A stretch of DNA of 64,000 nucleotides, from the NCBI RefSeq assembly GCF_008330225.1, contig NZ_CP042466.1:3156001-3220000 (forward strand). Reading direction: 5' to 3'. The position numbers were made by a program, and so were the translations under genes. The notes beneath the pieces were generated by a model. It did not search any database, had not been told where the DNA came from, and saw only the letters and a program-made list of their open reading frames with translations. Source of the stretch: Geobacter sp. FeAm09 (lineage in GTDB: Bacteria > Desulfobacterota > Desulfuromonadia > Geobacterales > Pseudopelobacteraceae). This document shows, piece by piece, positions 25,023 to 35,255 of the stretch. How positions within the stretch are numbered: the first letter of the stretch is position 1; every line of letters begins with the position of its first letter.

Positions 25023-26411
25023 ATGCAGGACCTTAAACATCTATCCAGAAAAAAGCAGTTTTCCGGCTTCCGTTTTTTCGGCTTCTATCGCAGCAACAGG
25101 AGAATCAAGGACTCTGGCGAGCGCACGGTCTTGCGGCTACCCATCCCGGTAGGCAAACAACGCGAACGGCTGAAGCACCTCCTCCTGTTCCTGGCCATCG
25201 TGCTGGCGCTGACGCCGGTCTGCGCCCTTGTGTACCAGAAGTCACCCCATGCGGTGCGGGCGATGACGCTATGGCTCCATTCCCACTCCACCCCCGACAT
25301 CAAGGCGGCCGAGGCGGCGAAGCCCCCGGCCAACGGCAGTTTCGAGGCGGCGGTGCGCCTGTTCGATACGGCGGTTGCGACCGATGGACAGCTCACGGCC
25401 CGCAGCACGGGCGGCGACACCCTGCACTACAGCATCAGGGACGATCTGCAGAGGCGGGTTCATGATTTCATGGCCCAAAAACAGGTGCCCTTCGGGGTGT
25501 TTGTGGCCATTGAACCCTCAACAGGCCGGATCCTGGCCATGACGTCCTACTCTTCCGTCGATCCCCAGTGGGTGCAGTCCGCGTTCTTCGATCTCTATCC
25601 CATGGCGTCGCTATTCAAGATCATCACCGCTTCCGCCGCCCTGGAAAACAAGAAGATCACCCCCCAGACGGTGGTCGAATTTCGGGGTGCGCCCTATTCG
25701 GAGAATCCCCGCTACTGGGATATCAGCCCCCGGGGCAACAACAATCGCATGGATGTGGGCTATGCCATGGGCAAGTCCATCAACCCGGTCTACGGACGGG
25801 TCGCCAATGATATTGCCGGCAAGGCGTCGGTCATGGAGTATGTGCATAAATTCGGCTTCAATCAGGCGCTTTTTCCCGGCGTTCCGGTCAAGGTAAGCAA
25901 GGCCGGCGACCCCCAACCGGGTCACGCGTTGATGCTGATGGGTGCGGGTCTCGACCACGAGGTCAAGATATCGCCCCTGCACGCGGCGGTGATCATGGGA
26001 GCCATCGCCAATCAGGGGCGGATGATGGCCCCGACCCTGACCGACAAGGTGGTCAGCGCCACCGGGGCGGAAAAAGAGGGGCATAAGCCCCGTGAGTTGC
26101 GCCGGCTCGTCTCGCCCGAAACGGCGGCATCCCTCACCCAGATGCTCTCCAATACCGTTACCCGGGGCACCTCCCGGCGCGCTTTCCATGATCGCCGGGG
26201 ACGGCCGATGCTGGCCGGGATCGATATCGCCGCCAAGACCGGCTCCATCGACGGGACCTCCCCCAAGGGGCATTATTCCTGGTTTGCCGCGTACGCGCCG
26301 GCCCATGAGCCGCGCATAGCGCTGGTGGCGCTGGTCATCAATCAGGACCGGTGGAAGATCAAGTCGTCCCAGGTGGGGGAACAGGCGCTGGAGGAGTTTT
26401 TCAGGCGGTAG
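25023..26411 (+). CDS. Penicillin-binding transpeptidase (monofunctional, short)
   Basis: 462-residue membrane-anchored transpeptidase. One transmembrane helix (~56-73), then a linker and a transpeptidase domain (~150-462) with the three active-site motifs: SLFK (MASLFKI), SIN (GKSINPV) and KTG (AAKTGSIDG). It lacks the N-terminal dimerisation domain of FtsI/PBP2 and any glycosyltransferase domain, so it is smaller than either class. It cross-links peptidoglycan or acts in a special wall process; which is unknown. Confidence 0.9.
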   Translation: MQDLKHLSRKKQFSGFRFFGFYRSNRRIKDSGERTVLRLPIPVGKQRERLKHLLLFLAIVLALTPVCALVYQKSPHAVRAMTLWLHSHSTPDIKAAEAAKPPANGSFEAAVRLFDTAVATDGQLTARSTGGDTLHYSIRDDLQRRVHDFMAQKQVPFGVFVAIEPSTGRILAMTSYSSVDPQWVQSAFFDLYPMASLFKIITASAALENKKITPQTVVEFRGAPYSENPRYWDISPRGNNNRMDVGYAMGKSINPVYGRVANDIAGKASVMEYVHKFGFNQALFPGVPVKVSKAGDPQPGHALMLMGAGLDHEVKISPLHAAVIMGAIANQGRMMAPTLTDKVVSATGAEKEGHKPRELRRLVSPETAASLTQMLSNTVTRGTSRRAFHDRRGRPMLAGIDIAAKTGSIDGTSPKGHYSWFAAYAPAHEPRIALVALVINQDRWKIKSSQVGEQALEEFFRR

Positions 26412-26436
26412 GGGGCTTCGGGCGGACGAAGGGCTG

Positions 26437-27159
26437 TTATGGCCGGTAGGCACACAGGTGCAGCTCCCCGCCCCGCATCTCGCCGTAGGTGAGCTGTTCC
26501 ATCCAGTCCCCCAGGGAAAGGACGGTAAAGGACGGGAGGGACAACTCCTCGCGAAACGCCAGGTGAAAATGGCCGGTAACGAGCCCATCGTACCCCTGTC
26601 GTTGCATTGAGCGGGCAAAGGCGAGGATGATCTCCCGGTAGTTCCAGCGTTCCCGTTTGACCTGGTAGCCGGACTGACTGGTGCGTTGCAGATGCTCCTT
26701 GACCTTCAGCGCCAGGGATGGCGGGAAATGCCGGACGGCGGAGGCGACCAGACGGTTGTGCAGCACAAGGCGCAGCAGGCGGTAGCCGCGGTCTTCCCGG
26801 TTGATCTGGTCCCCATGGCAGAGAAAAAGCCGCTTCCCCTGTACCGTCACAGCGGCCGGGCCGCTGTGGATTTCGGCTTTCAACTGCTTGCTGAAGATGG
26901 TGCCCAGATGGAAGTCGTGGTTGCCTTCGAAGTACACGATGCGGCAGCCGCTGCGGGCCAGATCCCCAAGTGCTTCCAGGACGGCGTCGTACTGGCGGAA
27001 CGGGTGGGAGGGAAAGCCCAGCCAGAAGTCGAACAGGTCACCCATGATGAACAGGGTTTCCGTGCTCCCCTTCAGGGAATCGAGGAAGCGGAGCAGCAGG
27101 CGGTAATTCGGGTCCGTCGGCGCTTTCAGGTGGGCATCGGCCAGGAAGATGGTTCGCAT
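26437..27159 (-). CDS. lpxH: UDP-2,3-diacylglucosamine diphosphatase (LpxH)
   Basis: 240-residue metallophosphatase of lipid A synthesis, hydrolysing UDP-2,3-diacylglucosamine to lipid X and UMP. Start at 27159 (MRTIFLADAHL). Metal motifs: LADAHL, MGDLFDFWLG, FEGNHDFHLG, CHGDQIN, and GHFHLAF. In E. coli LpxH the first motif is D-x-H, matched here. No ribosome-binding site is obvious at this start; the frame continues upstream without a better one. Confidence 0.88.
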   Translation of the reverse strand: MRTIFLADAHLKAPTDPNYRLLLRFLDSLKGSTETLFIMGDLFDFWLGFPSHPFRQYDAVLEALGDLARSGCRIVYFEGNHDFHLGTIFSKQLKAEIHSGPAAVTVQGKRLFLCHGDQINREDRGYRLLRLVLHNRLVASAVRHFPPSLALKVKEHLQRTSQSGYQVKRERWNYREIILAFARSMQRQGYDGLVTGHFHLAFREELSLPSFTVLSLGDWMEQLTYGEMRGGELHLCAYRP

Positions 27160-27217
27160 GCCGGAGATTGTGCTGTCACTTGCATGATATGTCAACAGGA
27201 TAAGAGGAACGAGCGTC

Positions 27218-27673
27218 ATGGCTGTTATACATAATGTGGAAATTGTCTGGGATGAACTGATGGATGCCTTCACCAGCGGGCAGAGCGACCGGGTCTACTT
27301 TCTCGACCGCTATACCGGCGAGGTCTTTTTCATCCCCACCACACTGGAGGACGAAGACGTCTGGCAGCAGATGGACAACGGCCGGGACCGTTTTCTGGAG
27401 ATTCCCCGCTTCGATTACGGCGTCGAGCGGCAGCTTATGTCCGGCTTCATCGGGGCCATCCAGGATACGGGCCTGCGCAGCATCCTGAACGGCTCCCTGG
27501 CCGGCAGAAAGCCCTATGGCGACATCAAGGAGATCCTCTCGTTCTTTCCCGAAGAGGAGGAACGGCTTATGGCAATGAAGGACGATTTCCTTGCCAGCAG
27601 GGTCAAAACCTGGCTCGACGAGAACAACCTGTTCACGGTCGATTCGGAAACGCTGCTTTCATCGCGTATGTAA
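27218..27673 (+). CDS. UPF0158 family protein
   Basis: 151-residue acidic protein. It fits the UPF0158 pattern: VEIVWDELMDAF, YFLDRYTGEVFFIP, then RFLEIP and the late RVKTWLDENNL segment. No function is known for the family. AGAGGAAC lies 8 bases before the ATG. Followed 11 bases later by the AI-2E permease gene, likely an operon. Confidence 0.85.
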   Translation: MAVIHNVEIVWDELMDAFTSGQSDRVYFLDRYTGEVFFIPTTLEDEDVWQQMDNGRDRFLEIPRFDYGVERQLMSGFIGAIQDTGLRSILNGSLAGRKPYGDIKEILSFFPEEEERLMAMKDDFLASRVKTWLDENNLFTVDSETLLSSRM

Positions 27674-27684
27674 GGAAGGCGGCC

Positions 27685-28746
27685 ATGGAACACCATAGCG
27701 AACACCAGGGGGTCCACCGGAGCGATTACGGCCGGCTGATCGCCATCATTTTGCTGCTCTGCCTGCTGGCCGCCGCCGGATACGCCCTTCAGCACACCAT
27801 TTCCTGTTTTCTCCTCTCGTGGATAATCGCCTATCTCCTCGATCCGCTGCTCGTGCAGGCCGAACGGCGCGGCATGAAACGGCTCGTTGCCCTGGGGCTG
27901 CTCTACGTCGCCCTCAGTATCCTGATCGTCTTCTTTTTTGCCTTCATGCTCCCCAAGCTCACCATCAGTTGGAACGGTATCCTCGCGGAACTACCCACCT
28001 ATATCCAGAGGATCAAGCAGGCCGCTCTGGAATGGAAGTCGCGGCTTCCCGACCGTTACGGTTCGGAAGAGATCCAGTGGCTGCTGGACAAGGTTTCGGC
28101 CAATGTGGATACGGCGGCAGAAAAGGCCGGTGCCTGGGTGTACGTCTTCGGTACCCGGATATTTTTCAACATATTCAATATCGTCCTCTCCCCGATCCTG
28201 GTCTTTTTCATGCTCTACTACAAACAGACCATCATCGATACCGCTGCCTCCTGGGTGCCGGAACAGCGCCGCGAGATCCTCCTTCATATCGGCCGCGAGG
28301 TCAATACCAGCATAGGCGGGTATCTGCGGGGGCAGGCCATCGTCTCCATCATCGTGGCGGTCCTGTCCCTGACGGCGCTTTTCATACTGGACATCCCCCA
28401 CCCCATCATCAGCGGCATCTTTGCCGGCGCCGCTTCGGTGCTCCCCTTTATCGGGGTGTTTATCGCCGCATTGCCGGCACTGTTCTTCGCCTGGTTCAAA
28501 TACCAGACCATGTCCAGCCTGGCCCAGACCGCCGCCGCCTTCGGAGTGATCTACTTCCTGGAAGGGTACGTGATCAAACCGCTGGTATTCAAGGGTTCCA
28601 TGAATCTTAATCCCCTGGTGACCATCATCATGGTCATGGCGCTGGGCGAGTTGCTCGGCTTCTGGGGTATCCTGCTGGCCCTGCCCATCGCCGCCGCCAT
28701 AAAGATAACCTGGGGGCACCTGCATAACGGCGATTTCAGGGATTGA
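27685..28746 (+). CDS. AI-2E (TqsA/YdiK-type) family membrane transporter
   Basis: 353-residue membrane protein with about seven to eight helices. Family features: the N-terminal hairpin of helices, a large extracytoplasmic/soluble segment (~90-150) and the GYLRGQAIVSIIVA, GAASVLPFIGVFIAALPALFF, NPLVTIIMVMALGELLGFWGILLALPIAA segments near the end (given here as separate pieces). Known members export autoinducer-2 or exchange Na+/H+; the substrate here is open. GGAAGG precedes the ATG by 5 bases. Confidence 0.88.
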   Translation: MEHHSEHQGVHRSDYGRLIAIILLLCLLAAAGYALQHTISCFLLSWIIAYLLDPLLVQAERRGMKRLVALGLLYVALSILIVFFFAFMLPKLTISWNGILAELPTYIQRIKQAALEWKSRLPDRYGSEEIQWLLDKVSANVDTAAEKAGAWVYVFGTRIFFNIFNIVLSPILVFFMLYYKQTIIDTAASWVPEQRREILLHIGREVNTSIGGYLRGQAIVSIIVAVLSLTALFILDIPHPIISGIFAGAASVLPFIGVFIAALPALFFAWFKYQTMSSLAQTAAAFGVIYFLEGYVIKPLVFKGSMNLNPLVTIIMVMALGELLGFWGILLALPIAAAIKITWGHLHNGDFRD

Positions 28747-28821
28747 TTCTCACGGGACGTTCCCACCTCCACCCGGTTTCCTTGACCAAGGGTGAAGGGC
28801 GAACCTCCGGAAAGTCCGCCT

Positions 28822-31209
28822 ATGACTACGATCAGCATGAAAATCACCGGCATGTCCTGTGCCAATTGCGCCGCCCGGATCGAGAAGGAAATCGGAAAAC
28901 AGCCCGGCATCTCCACGGCAGCGGTCAACTTTGCCATGGAAGAGTTGACCGTCGGCTTCGATGAAACGGCCGTTTCACTGGAGGAGATCGCCGGTCGCGT
29001 CGAAAAACTCGGCTACGGCGTTGTCCGCCCCGAACCAGCCGATGAGTTGACCTTCGGCGTCCAGGGACTGCACTGCGCCTCCTGCGTCAACCGACTGGAA
29101 AAGAAACTGCTGGAGAACCCGGCCGTCAGTGCCGCCATCGTCAACCTGGCGGCCGAGACCGGGTTTGTACGCTTCGATCCGCACCGCCTCGGCATGGCGG
29201 ATATTTTCGCCATGGTCCACGAGGCCGGCTACACCCCGGTCGAGTTGCGCGGCGCCGAAGCTTCGGCCGACGATGCGCTCCGCCGGCAACGCAACTGGTT
29301 CCTCTTCTCCCTTGCGGCTTCATTGCCGATCATGCTGACCATGGGGGTCCATGCCAACCGGGCCGTGATGCAGCTCAACCTGCTTTTGGCCACGGCGGTC
29401 CAGTTCTCGGCCGGACTGACCTTTTACCGCGGCGCCTGGAGCGCCCTGAAAAGCCGCAGCGCCAACATGGATGTGCTGGTGGCCCTAGGGACCTCGGCCG
29501 CCTATTTTTATTCGCTCCTTGCCTATGCCGGACTGTTGGGACCCCACCGGGAGGTGTTCTTCGAAACCTCGGCCATGCTCATCGCCTTCATCCGCCTGGG
29601 CAAGTACCTTGAGGCCCGGGCCCGGGGCAAGGCCGGCGAGGCGCTGAAGAAGCTGCTCCGCCTCCAGGCCGACAAGGCCCGCCTGGTGACGGAGGAGGGG
29701 GAGCGGGAAGTGCCGGCCTCCCTCATCCGCGTGGGGGACGTGGTGCTGGTGCGGCCCGGCCAGGCGATCCCGGTGGACGGCGAGGTTATCGAGGGGAACG
29801 GCGCGGTGGACGAGTCCATGGTGACCGGCGAGTCCCTGCCGGTGGAAAAGAAGGCCGGCGATACGGTGACCGGAGCCACCATCAATAAAAACGGGGTCCT
29901 GCGGGTCCGGGCCACCCGTGTCGGGGAGGCCACCCTCCTCTCCCAGATCGTCCGCATGGTCCGGGAGGCCCAGGGGGACAAGGCCCCCATCCAGCGGTTT
30001 GCCGACGCGGTTTCCGGCTGGTTCGTACCGGTGGTGCTCCTCCTCTCCCTTGCGACGTTTTCCGTCTGGTTCTATACCCTCCACGCCGGTTTCCTGGCCG
30101 CCTTCCGCTTTGCCATCGCCGTGGTGGTGATCGCCTGCCCCTGCGCCATGGGGCTGGCCACACCGACCGCCATCATGGTAGGGAGCGGCGTGGCCCTGGC
30201 CCGCGGCATCCTCATCAAGAAAGGCTCGGCCCTGGAGGCCATTTCCCGCATGCAGGTGCTGCTGTTGGACAAAACCGGTACCCTGACCATCGGTACGCCG
30301 GCCATGACCGATCTGGCGGCCGTGGCGGGGGTTGATCCGGCGCGGCTCTTGGAGTGCCTGATAACGGCCGAGATCCATTCGACCCACCCCCTGGCTCAGG
30401 CCGCGGTGCGGGCGGCCGAGGAGGCGGGCATCAAGCCGGGGGCGGCGACGGACTTCGAGGAGCGGGGAGGATTCGGCATCACCTGCATTCATGAAGGGTT
30501 CCGCCTGGCGGTGGGCAACGAACGGCTGATGGAGGATGAGGGGGTCAGCCTCAAGGCGTTGGCCGACAAGGCCAAGGAACTTGCCGGCGCCGGCAAGTCG
30601 CTGATCTACGTTGCGGCCGGCTCGACCTTGGTGGGGGTGGCTGCTTTCGCCGATACGCTCAAACCCGGTTCCGCCAAGGCGGTGGCCGAATTCCGGCGTA
30701 TGGGCATTCAGACCTGCATGATCACCGGCGACCATGCCGATGTGGCCGGGATCGTTGCCGGACAGGCCGGTGTGGACAGTTTCGAGGCCGAGGTGCTGCC
30801 GGACCGCAAGCAGGAGGTGGTCAGGGAATATCAGCAGCGCGGCATGATCACCGGCATGGTGGGGGACGGCATCAACGACGCCCCGGCCCTGGCCCGGGCC
30901 GATATCGGCATTGCCATCGGCGGCGGCACGGACGTGGCCAAGGAGACCGGCGATATCGTCCTGATGCGCAACGACCTGACGGATGTGGTGCGGGCCATCG
31001 CCATCGGCCGCGCCACCCTGGCCAAGGTCAAGCAGAACCTGTTTTGGGCGCTGTTCTACAACATCCTCGGCATCCCGGTGGCGGCCGGCATGCTCTCCCG
31101 CTACGGCATAACCCTCAAGCCCGAGTACGCCGGCCTGGCCATGGCCTTTTCCTCGGTCTCGGTGGTGCTCAATTCCATCCTGCTGAAGCGGGTGGAAAAA
31201 CGGCTGTAG
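28822..31209 (+). CDS. copA: Copper-translocating P1B-type ATPase
   Basis: 795-residue heavy-metal ATPase. Two N-terminal metal-binding domains have GMSCANC (~12-18) and GLHCASC (~80-86). Eight membrane helices follow, with CPC ([13 protein letters not shown]) in helix 6. The actuator has TGESLPV, the P-domain DKTGTLTIG and [10 protein letters not shown], the N-domain HP motif (STHPLAQA). CPC with N-terminal CxxC domains points to Cu(I) export. Start: ATG 28822 preferred; GTG 28792 and ATG 28837 are alternatives. No copper regulator gene is adjacent. Confidence 0.94.
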   Translation: MTTISMKITGMSCANCAARIEKEIGKQPGISTAAVNFAMEELTVGFDETAVSLEEIAGRVEKLGYGVVRPEPADELTFGVQGLHCASCVNRLEKKLLENPAVSAAIVNLAAETGFVRFDPHRLGMADIFAMVHEAGYTPVELRGAEASADDALRRQRNWFLFSLAASLPIMLTMGVHANRAVMQLNLLLATAVQFSAGLTFYRGAWSALKSRSANMDVLVALGTSAAYFYSLLAYAGLLGPHREVFFETSAMLIAFIRLGKYLEARARGKAGEALKKLLRLQADKARLVTEEGEREVPASLIRVGDVVLVRPGQAIPVDGEVIEGNGAVDESMVTGESLPVEKKAGDTVTGATINKNGVLRVRATRVGEATLLSQIVRMVREAQGDKAPIQRFADAVSGWFVPVVLLLSLATFSVWFYTLHAGFLAAFRFAIAVVVIACPCAMGLATPTAIMVGSGVALARGILIKKGSALEAISRMQVLLLDKTGTLTIGTPAMTDLAAVAGVDPARLLECLITAEIHSTHPLAQAAVRAAEEAGIKPGAATDFEERGGFGITCIHEGFRLAVGNERLMEDEGVSLKALADKAKELAGAGKSLIYVAAGSTLVGVAAFADTLKPGSAKAVAEFRRMGIQTCMITGDHADVAGIVAGQAGVDSFEAEVLPDRKQEVVREYQQRGMITGMVGDGINDAPALARADIGIAIGGGTDVAKETGDIVLMRNDLTDVVRAIAIGRATLAKVKQNLFWALFYNILGIPVAAGMLSRYGITLKPEYAGLAMAFSSVSVVLNSILLKRVEKRL

Positions 31210-31225
31210 CGGCCGCCGCCCGTCG

Positions 31226-31504
31226 ATGATGTCGAAATTGGAGGAAATTGTCCTCGAATGGGTGTGCCTCGACTATGAACGGTTGCCCGCTATCCTCGAC
31301 AATGTCTCGGCCGATCTCGGCCGTCCGGTCACCGGCCGTGAGGTGTGGGGGACACTGCTTGTCCATTGCAAGCGTGGCCTGGTGAAGGCATATCTCTACC
31401 GGGAAGACACGAAACGGTTCACGCCGCTCTTGCACCCTGCCGCCCATGATCCGCAAGAGGTGTGGTGGTACATCACCGAGACCGGGAAGAGGGCGCTGGT
31501 CTGA
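31226..31504 (+). CDS. Small hypothetical protein after copA
   Basis: 92-residue soluble protein without a known domain. Leading MMSKLEEIVLEWVCLDYE and the ending YITETGKRALV suggest a winged-helix-like fold (basic helix EVWGTLLVHCKRGLVKAYL), but this is an impression only. It begins 16 bases after copA and is probably in the same transcript. No strong ribosome-binding site is seen. Confidence 0.6.
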   Translation: MMSKLEEIVLEWVCLDYERLPAILDNVSADLGRPVTGREVWGTLLVHCKRGLVKAYLYREDTKRFTPLLHPAAHDPQEVWWYITETGKRALV

Positions 31505-31693
31505 ACCCCATTCTGGTAAAGGTTCGTCGCATTCGACGGCAATCCCCGCAACGAGGACGCTACCCCGTTGCTCACCAAACATGTCTTCAGGGGAATCGGG
31601 GTGGAACCTGGCGTGGCTGCTAAAGAGGATGGAGGGGTGATGGGTGGTGCGGGGCGGCCCTTCCCGGACCACCCCGCCGGAACCTGAAACGGC

Positions 31694-32209
31694 CTACAGC
31701 AGCGCTTTGGCCGCCGCAATGGCGGCGGCGTAGTCCGGCTCGCTGGTCACTTCGGGCACGATCTGGACGTAACGGACGGTATCGTCGGCATCCACCACGA
31801 AGACCGCCCTGGCAAGCAGTACCAGCTCTTCGATCAGGACGCCGTAGTTTTTGCCGAAGGAACGGTTGCGGTAGTCAGACAGGGTGACCACCCGGTCGAT
31901 GCCCGCCGCGCCGCACCAGCGTTTCTGGGCAAAGGGGAGATCCTGGCTGACGGTCAGCACCACCACGTTGCCCGGCAGAGCGGCGGCTTCCTGGTTGAAG
32001 CGGCGGGTTTCCGTGTCGCACACCGGCGTGTCCAGGGACGGCACGGCGCTGATGATCTTGATCTTGCCGGCGTAGGTCGCCAGGGTTGCTGTCGCCAGGC
32101 CGTTATCCGCAACGGTAAAATCGGGTGCCTTGTCGCCGACCTTTACCTCCGGGCCGACCAGGGTCATGGGGTTACCCTTGAAAGTGATGATTCCTTTGCG
32201 TTCGCTCAT
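31694..32209 (-). CDS. tpx: Thiol peroxidase (Tpx, atypical 2-Cys peroxiredoxin)
   Basis: 171-residue peroxiredoxin reducing H2O2 and alkyl hydroperoxides with thioredoxin. Peroxidatic cysteine in [16 protein letters not shown] (~61-64), resolving cysteine in [11 protein letters not shown] (~95-98), and the typical [17 protein letters not shown] start. GGAGGAGAC lies 5-8 bases before the ATG. Confidence 0.95.
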   Translation of the reverse strand: MSERKGIITFKGNPMTLVGPEVKVGDKAPDFTVADNGLATATLATYAGKIKIISAVPSLDTPVCDTETRRFNQEAAALPGNVVVLTVSQDLPFAQKRWCGAAGIDRVVTLSDYRNRSFGKNYGVLIEELVLLARAVFVVDADDTVRYVQIVPEVTSEPDYAAAIAAAKALL

Positions 32210-32292
32210 GAAGGTCTCCTCCTCTTGATTGGCTGCATATCTGTTTTCCGGACAATTTTACTCCCAAACCGAAAAAATGCAACCCTTCCCCG

Positions 32293-32868
32293 TCACAGCA
32301 AGCCATGCAGGTGGAGAAACTGCATCACCAGCCGGTAGGTGATGCCCCACAATACCGGCTTGCCCGGCTGCGGCAGGCGAATGGCCGGGATCTCCATCGA
32401 CTTGCCGCGAAAGTGGACCGTGGTGGTGATGTGCCGCCGGCGATCCGCAAGGTCGGCCAGGCAGACCCAGAATGCATCCCGCGATTCGTGGTTGATGGCC
32501 ACAGCCGGGAAGGCTCCGAAGCCGTATGCGAAACAGGCGATCCGCACCGGCAGATGGGCGCCGACGCAGTCGTTCAGCCTGCCCAGGTGGCTGGCCGCGG
32601 TCAGGTCGATGGCAGCTTCTTCGCGGGTTTCCCGCTCGGCGGCCTGACGCAGTGTCTCCCCCGTTTCGACCCGTCCCCCGGGAAAGGCCAGATTGCCTGA
32701 CCAGGGATCGCGGTCGTCGGTTGCCCGCTCCAGGAACAACAGGCGCAGGCCGGCGGAGTCTTTGGTCAGAATCATGGCCACCGCGGCCCGGCTGCGTCCG
32801 TCGGCGGGCGCAGCGTCGTGCTGCAACCGGGAAAGGTTCGTGCGTATGGCGTCAAATGAGAGGGACAT
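32293..32868 (-). CDS. Nudix hydrolase, CoA-pyrophosphatase-like
   Basis: 191-residue Nudix enzyme. The Nudix box reads GGRVETGETLRQAAERETREEA, split as G-x5-E-x7-RE-x2-EE, and is preceded by an LLFLERA strand and the PWSGNLAFPGG segment typical of the NudL/CoAse group. Those enzymes cleave CoA to 4'-phosphopantetheine; substrate here is inferred. Start at 32868 (MSLSFDAIR) is preferred over 32883 or 32961, none with a strong ribosome-binding site. Confidence 0.85.
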   Translation of the reverse strand: MSLSFDAIRTNLSRLQHDAAPADGRSRAAVAMILTKDSAGLRLLFLERATDDRDPWSGNLAFPGGRVETGETLRQAAERETREEAAIDLTAASHLGRLNDCVGAHLPVRIACFAYGFGAFPAVAINHESRDAFWVCLADLADRRRHITTTVHFRGKSMEIPAIRLPQPGKPVLWGITYRLVMQFLHLHGLL

Positions 32869-32977
32869 GCCGGAGCCTGTCATTGTTTTATTTTCCGCAG
32901 CGGTAAGCGGCGAGCGGGAGGGAGTCACTGCCATTTCCCGCCGGCCGGAATAACGGACCAAACCGCTCCCATACTTT

Positions 32978-33006
32978 TTGACTTTTCATGCTCCCCATGT
33001 TATAAA
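32978..33006 (+). promoter_or_regulatory. Sigma-70 promoter of the lysine cluster
   Basis: TTGACT at 32978-32983, 17-base spacer, TATAAA at 33001-33006. It would give a leader of about 65 bases before lysA. Confidence 0.75.
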
Positions 33007-33079
33007 TATCCACTTTTTCCTGAATTTTTCACCTGAATTGTTTACGGAATCATTATATAGTTCCTACAGGAGGCATGCA

Positions 33080-34333
33080 ATGAACCACTTTCAGTACAAA
33101 GCCAGCGAACTCTATGCGGAAGGTGTGCGGCTTGCGGATATCGTCGCCAAGGTCGGCTCGCCGGTCTACGTCTATTCCCACGCCACCCTGGAACGGCACT
33201 TCAAGGCCTTTGACGATGCCTTTGCCCCGGTGCCCCATACCGTCTGCTATTCGGTCAAGGCCAACTCTACTCAGTCGGTGCTCAAAACCTTCATCAACCT
33301 GGGGGGCGGGGTGGACATCGTCTCCGGCGGCGAACTGTACCGGGCGCTCAAGGCCGGCGTTGACCCGAAGAAGGTGGTCTACTCCGGCGTGGGCAAAAAG
33401 GACGACGAGATCGAATACGCCCTGAATACCGGCATCCTGATGTTCAACGTGGAGTCTGAGCAGGAACTGACCAGGATCAGCGAGATCGCCTCTCGCATGG
33501 GGAAGAAGGCCGGCATCGCCATCCGGGTCAATCCGGACGTGGACCCCGGCACCCATCCCTATATCACCACCGGCCTGAAAAACGCCAAATTCGGCATCAC
33601 CATCGACCGGGCCATGGAGGAGTATAAACGCGCCGCCGGCCTGCCGGGCATCGAGGTGATCGGCATCGACATGCACATCGGCTCCCAGTTGACCAAGGTC
33701 AACCCCTTCGTGGATTCCATCGAAAAGCTGAAGGTCATGATCGGCAAGCTGAAGGAGATGGGCATCAGCCTGCAATACCTGGACTGCGGCGGCGGCCTGG
33801 GCATCCAGTACAATAACGAGGAACCGCCCCTGCCGGCCGACTACGGCAAGGAGATCATCGCCGCCACCAAGGATCTGGGCCTGCACCTGGTGTTCGAGCC
33901 GGGGCGCAACATCGTCGGCAATGCCGGCATCCTGGTGGCCCGCTGTCTCTACACCAAGGAGCGGGACGAAAAGAACTTCATCATGATCGACGCCGGCATG
34001 AACGATCTGGCCCGGCCGGCCCTGTACGGATCCTTCCACAGTGTGCAGGCGGTGAAGAAGGACCAGGACGGCGTGATCACCGCCGACATCGTTGGGCCGA
34101 TCTGCGAGTCGGGCGACTTCCTGGTCAAGGACCGGGAGGTGCCCATGTTCAAGCAGGGAGACCTGATGGCCTTCATGTCGGCCGGCGCCTACGGTTTTGC
34201 CATGAGCAGCTCCTACAACAGCCGCCCCCGCGTGGCCGAGGTAATGGTCAAAGGAGACGTATTCGAGGTCGTCCGCGAGCGCGAGACGATCGAAGACCTG
34301 GTCAAGGGCGAGAAGGTCGCCACATTCCTGTAG
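33080..34333 (+). CDS. lysA: Diaminopimelate decarboxylase
   Basis: 417-residue PLP enzyme converting meso-diaminopimelate to lysine. Start at 33080 (MNHFQYKAS) has AGGAGG 7 bases upstream. PLP lysine in CYSVKANS (~55), the DIHIGSQL-like GIDMHIGSQL motif, GGGLGIQY, FEPGRNIVGNAG, and the substrate loop CESGDFL before GAYGFAMSS. First gene of the lysine/meso-DAP cluster. Confidence 0.96.
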   Translation: MNHFQYKASELYAEGVRLADIVAKVGSPVYVYSHATLERHFKAFDDAFAPVPHTVCYSVKANSTQSVLKTFINLGGGVDIVSGGELYRALKAGVDPKKVVYSGVGKKDDEIEYALNTGILMFNVESEQELTRISEIASRMGKKAGIAIRVNPDVDPGTHPYITTGLKNAKFGITIDRAMEEYKRAAGLPGIEVIGIDMHIGSQLTKVNPFVDSIEKLKVMIGKLKEMGISLQYLDCGGGLGIQYNNEEPPLPADYGKEIIAATKDLGLHLVFEPGRNIVGNAGILVARCLYTKERDEKNFIMIDAGMNDLARPALYGSFHSVQAVKKDQDGVITADIVGPICESGDFLVKDREVPMFKQGDLMAFMSAGAYGFAMSSSYNSRPRVAEVMVKGDVFEVVRERETIEDLVKGEKVATFL

Positions 34334-34372
34334 CCGAGATCGCAAGAGCCCACCCGCAAGGAGGAAAAGGGT

Positions 34373-35245
34373 ATGTTTAGAGGAAGCATTGTCGCCATCG
34401 TGACGCCATTCAAAAATGGTGCGGTTGACGAAGAGAAGTTGCGTGAACTGGTGGAATTCCAGATTGCGGGCGGTACCGATGCCATCGTGCCCTGCGGCAC
34501 CACCGGCGAGTCGTCCACTCTGGATTACGAAGAACACGACCGGGTGATCGAGGTCGTCGTGCATCAGGTCAACAAACGGGTCCCGGTCATCGCCGGCACC
34601 GGCTCCAACTCGACCCGCGAGGCGATCGAGATGACGGCCCATGCCAAGAAGATCGGCGCCGACGGCGCCCTGCTGGTCACCCCCTACTACAACAAGCCGA
34701 CCCAGGAAGGGCTTTATCGCCACTACACGGCCGTTGCCGACGCCGTCGAACTGCCCCTGGTCCTCTACAACGTGCCCGGCCGCACCGGCGTGAACCTGCT
34801 GCCCGAGACCGTGGCCCGTCTGGCGCCCCACCGGAACATCGTGGCCATCAAGGAGGCCACCGGTTCCCTGCAGCAGGCGTCCGAGATCCTGGCCCTGTGC
34901 GGCGACCAGATCGACGTGCTCTCCGGCGACGACTTCATCACCTTCCCGCTGATGGCCTGCGGCGGCAAGGGGATCATCTCGGTGACCGCCAACATCATGC
35001 CCGCGGAGGTTGCCGCCCTGGTGGACGCCTTCGAGGCCGGCAACATGGATGAGGCCCGCCGCCTGCACCTGAAACTGCTCAAGATCAGCAACGCCATGTT
35101 CCTGGAAAGCAACCCGATTCCGGTCAAGACCGCCCTGGGACTGATGGGCAAATGCAGCGACGAGATGCGCCTGCCGCTCTGCCCCATGGGGGAGGCCAAC
35201 AAGGCCAAGCTGGCTGCCATCATGCAAGAGTACAACCTGATTTAG
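34373..35245 (+). CDS. dapA: 4-hydroxy-tetrahydrodipicolinate synthase
   Basis: 290-residue class I aldolase condensing pyruvate with aspartate semialdehyde. Schiff-base lysine in AIKEATGS (~161-162). Other signatures: IVTPF, GTTGES, the tyrosine pair in TPYYNKPTQEGLY and GRTGVNL. Starts 40 bases after lysA with GGAGGAAAAGG upstream. Confidence 0.96.
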   Translation: MFRGSIVAIVTPFKNGAVDEEKLRELVEFQIAGGTDAIVPCGTTGESSTLDYEEHDRVIEVVVHQVNKRVPVIAGTGSNSTREAIEMTAHAKKIGADGALLVTPYYNKPTQEGLYRHYTAVADAVELPLVLYNVPGRTGVNLLPETVARLAPHRNIVAIKEATGSLQQASEILALCGDQIDVLSGDDFITFPLMACGGKGIISVTANIMPAEVAALVDAFEAGNMDEARRLHLKLLKISNAMFLESNPIPVKTALGLMGKCSDEMRLPLCPMGEANKAKLAAIMQEYNLI

Positions 35246-35255
35246 ACGCTCATTA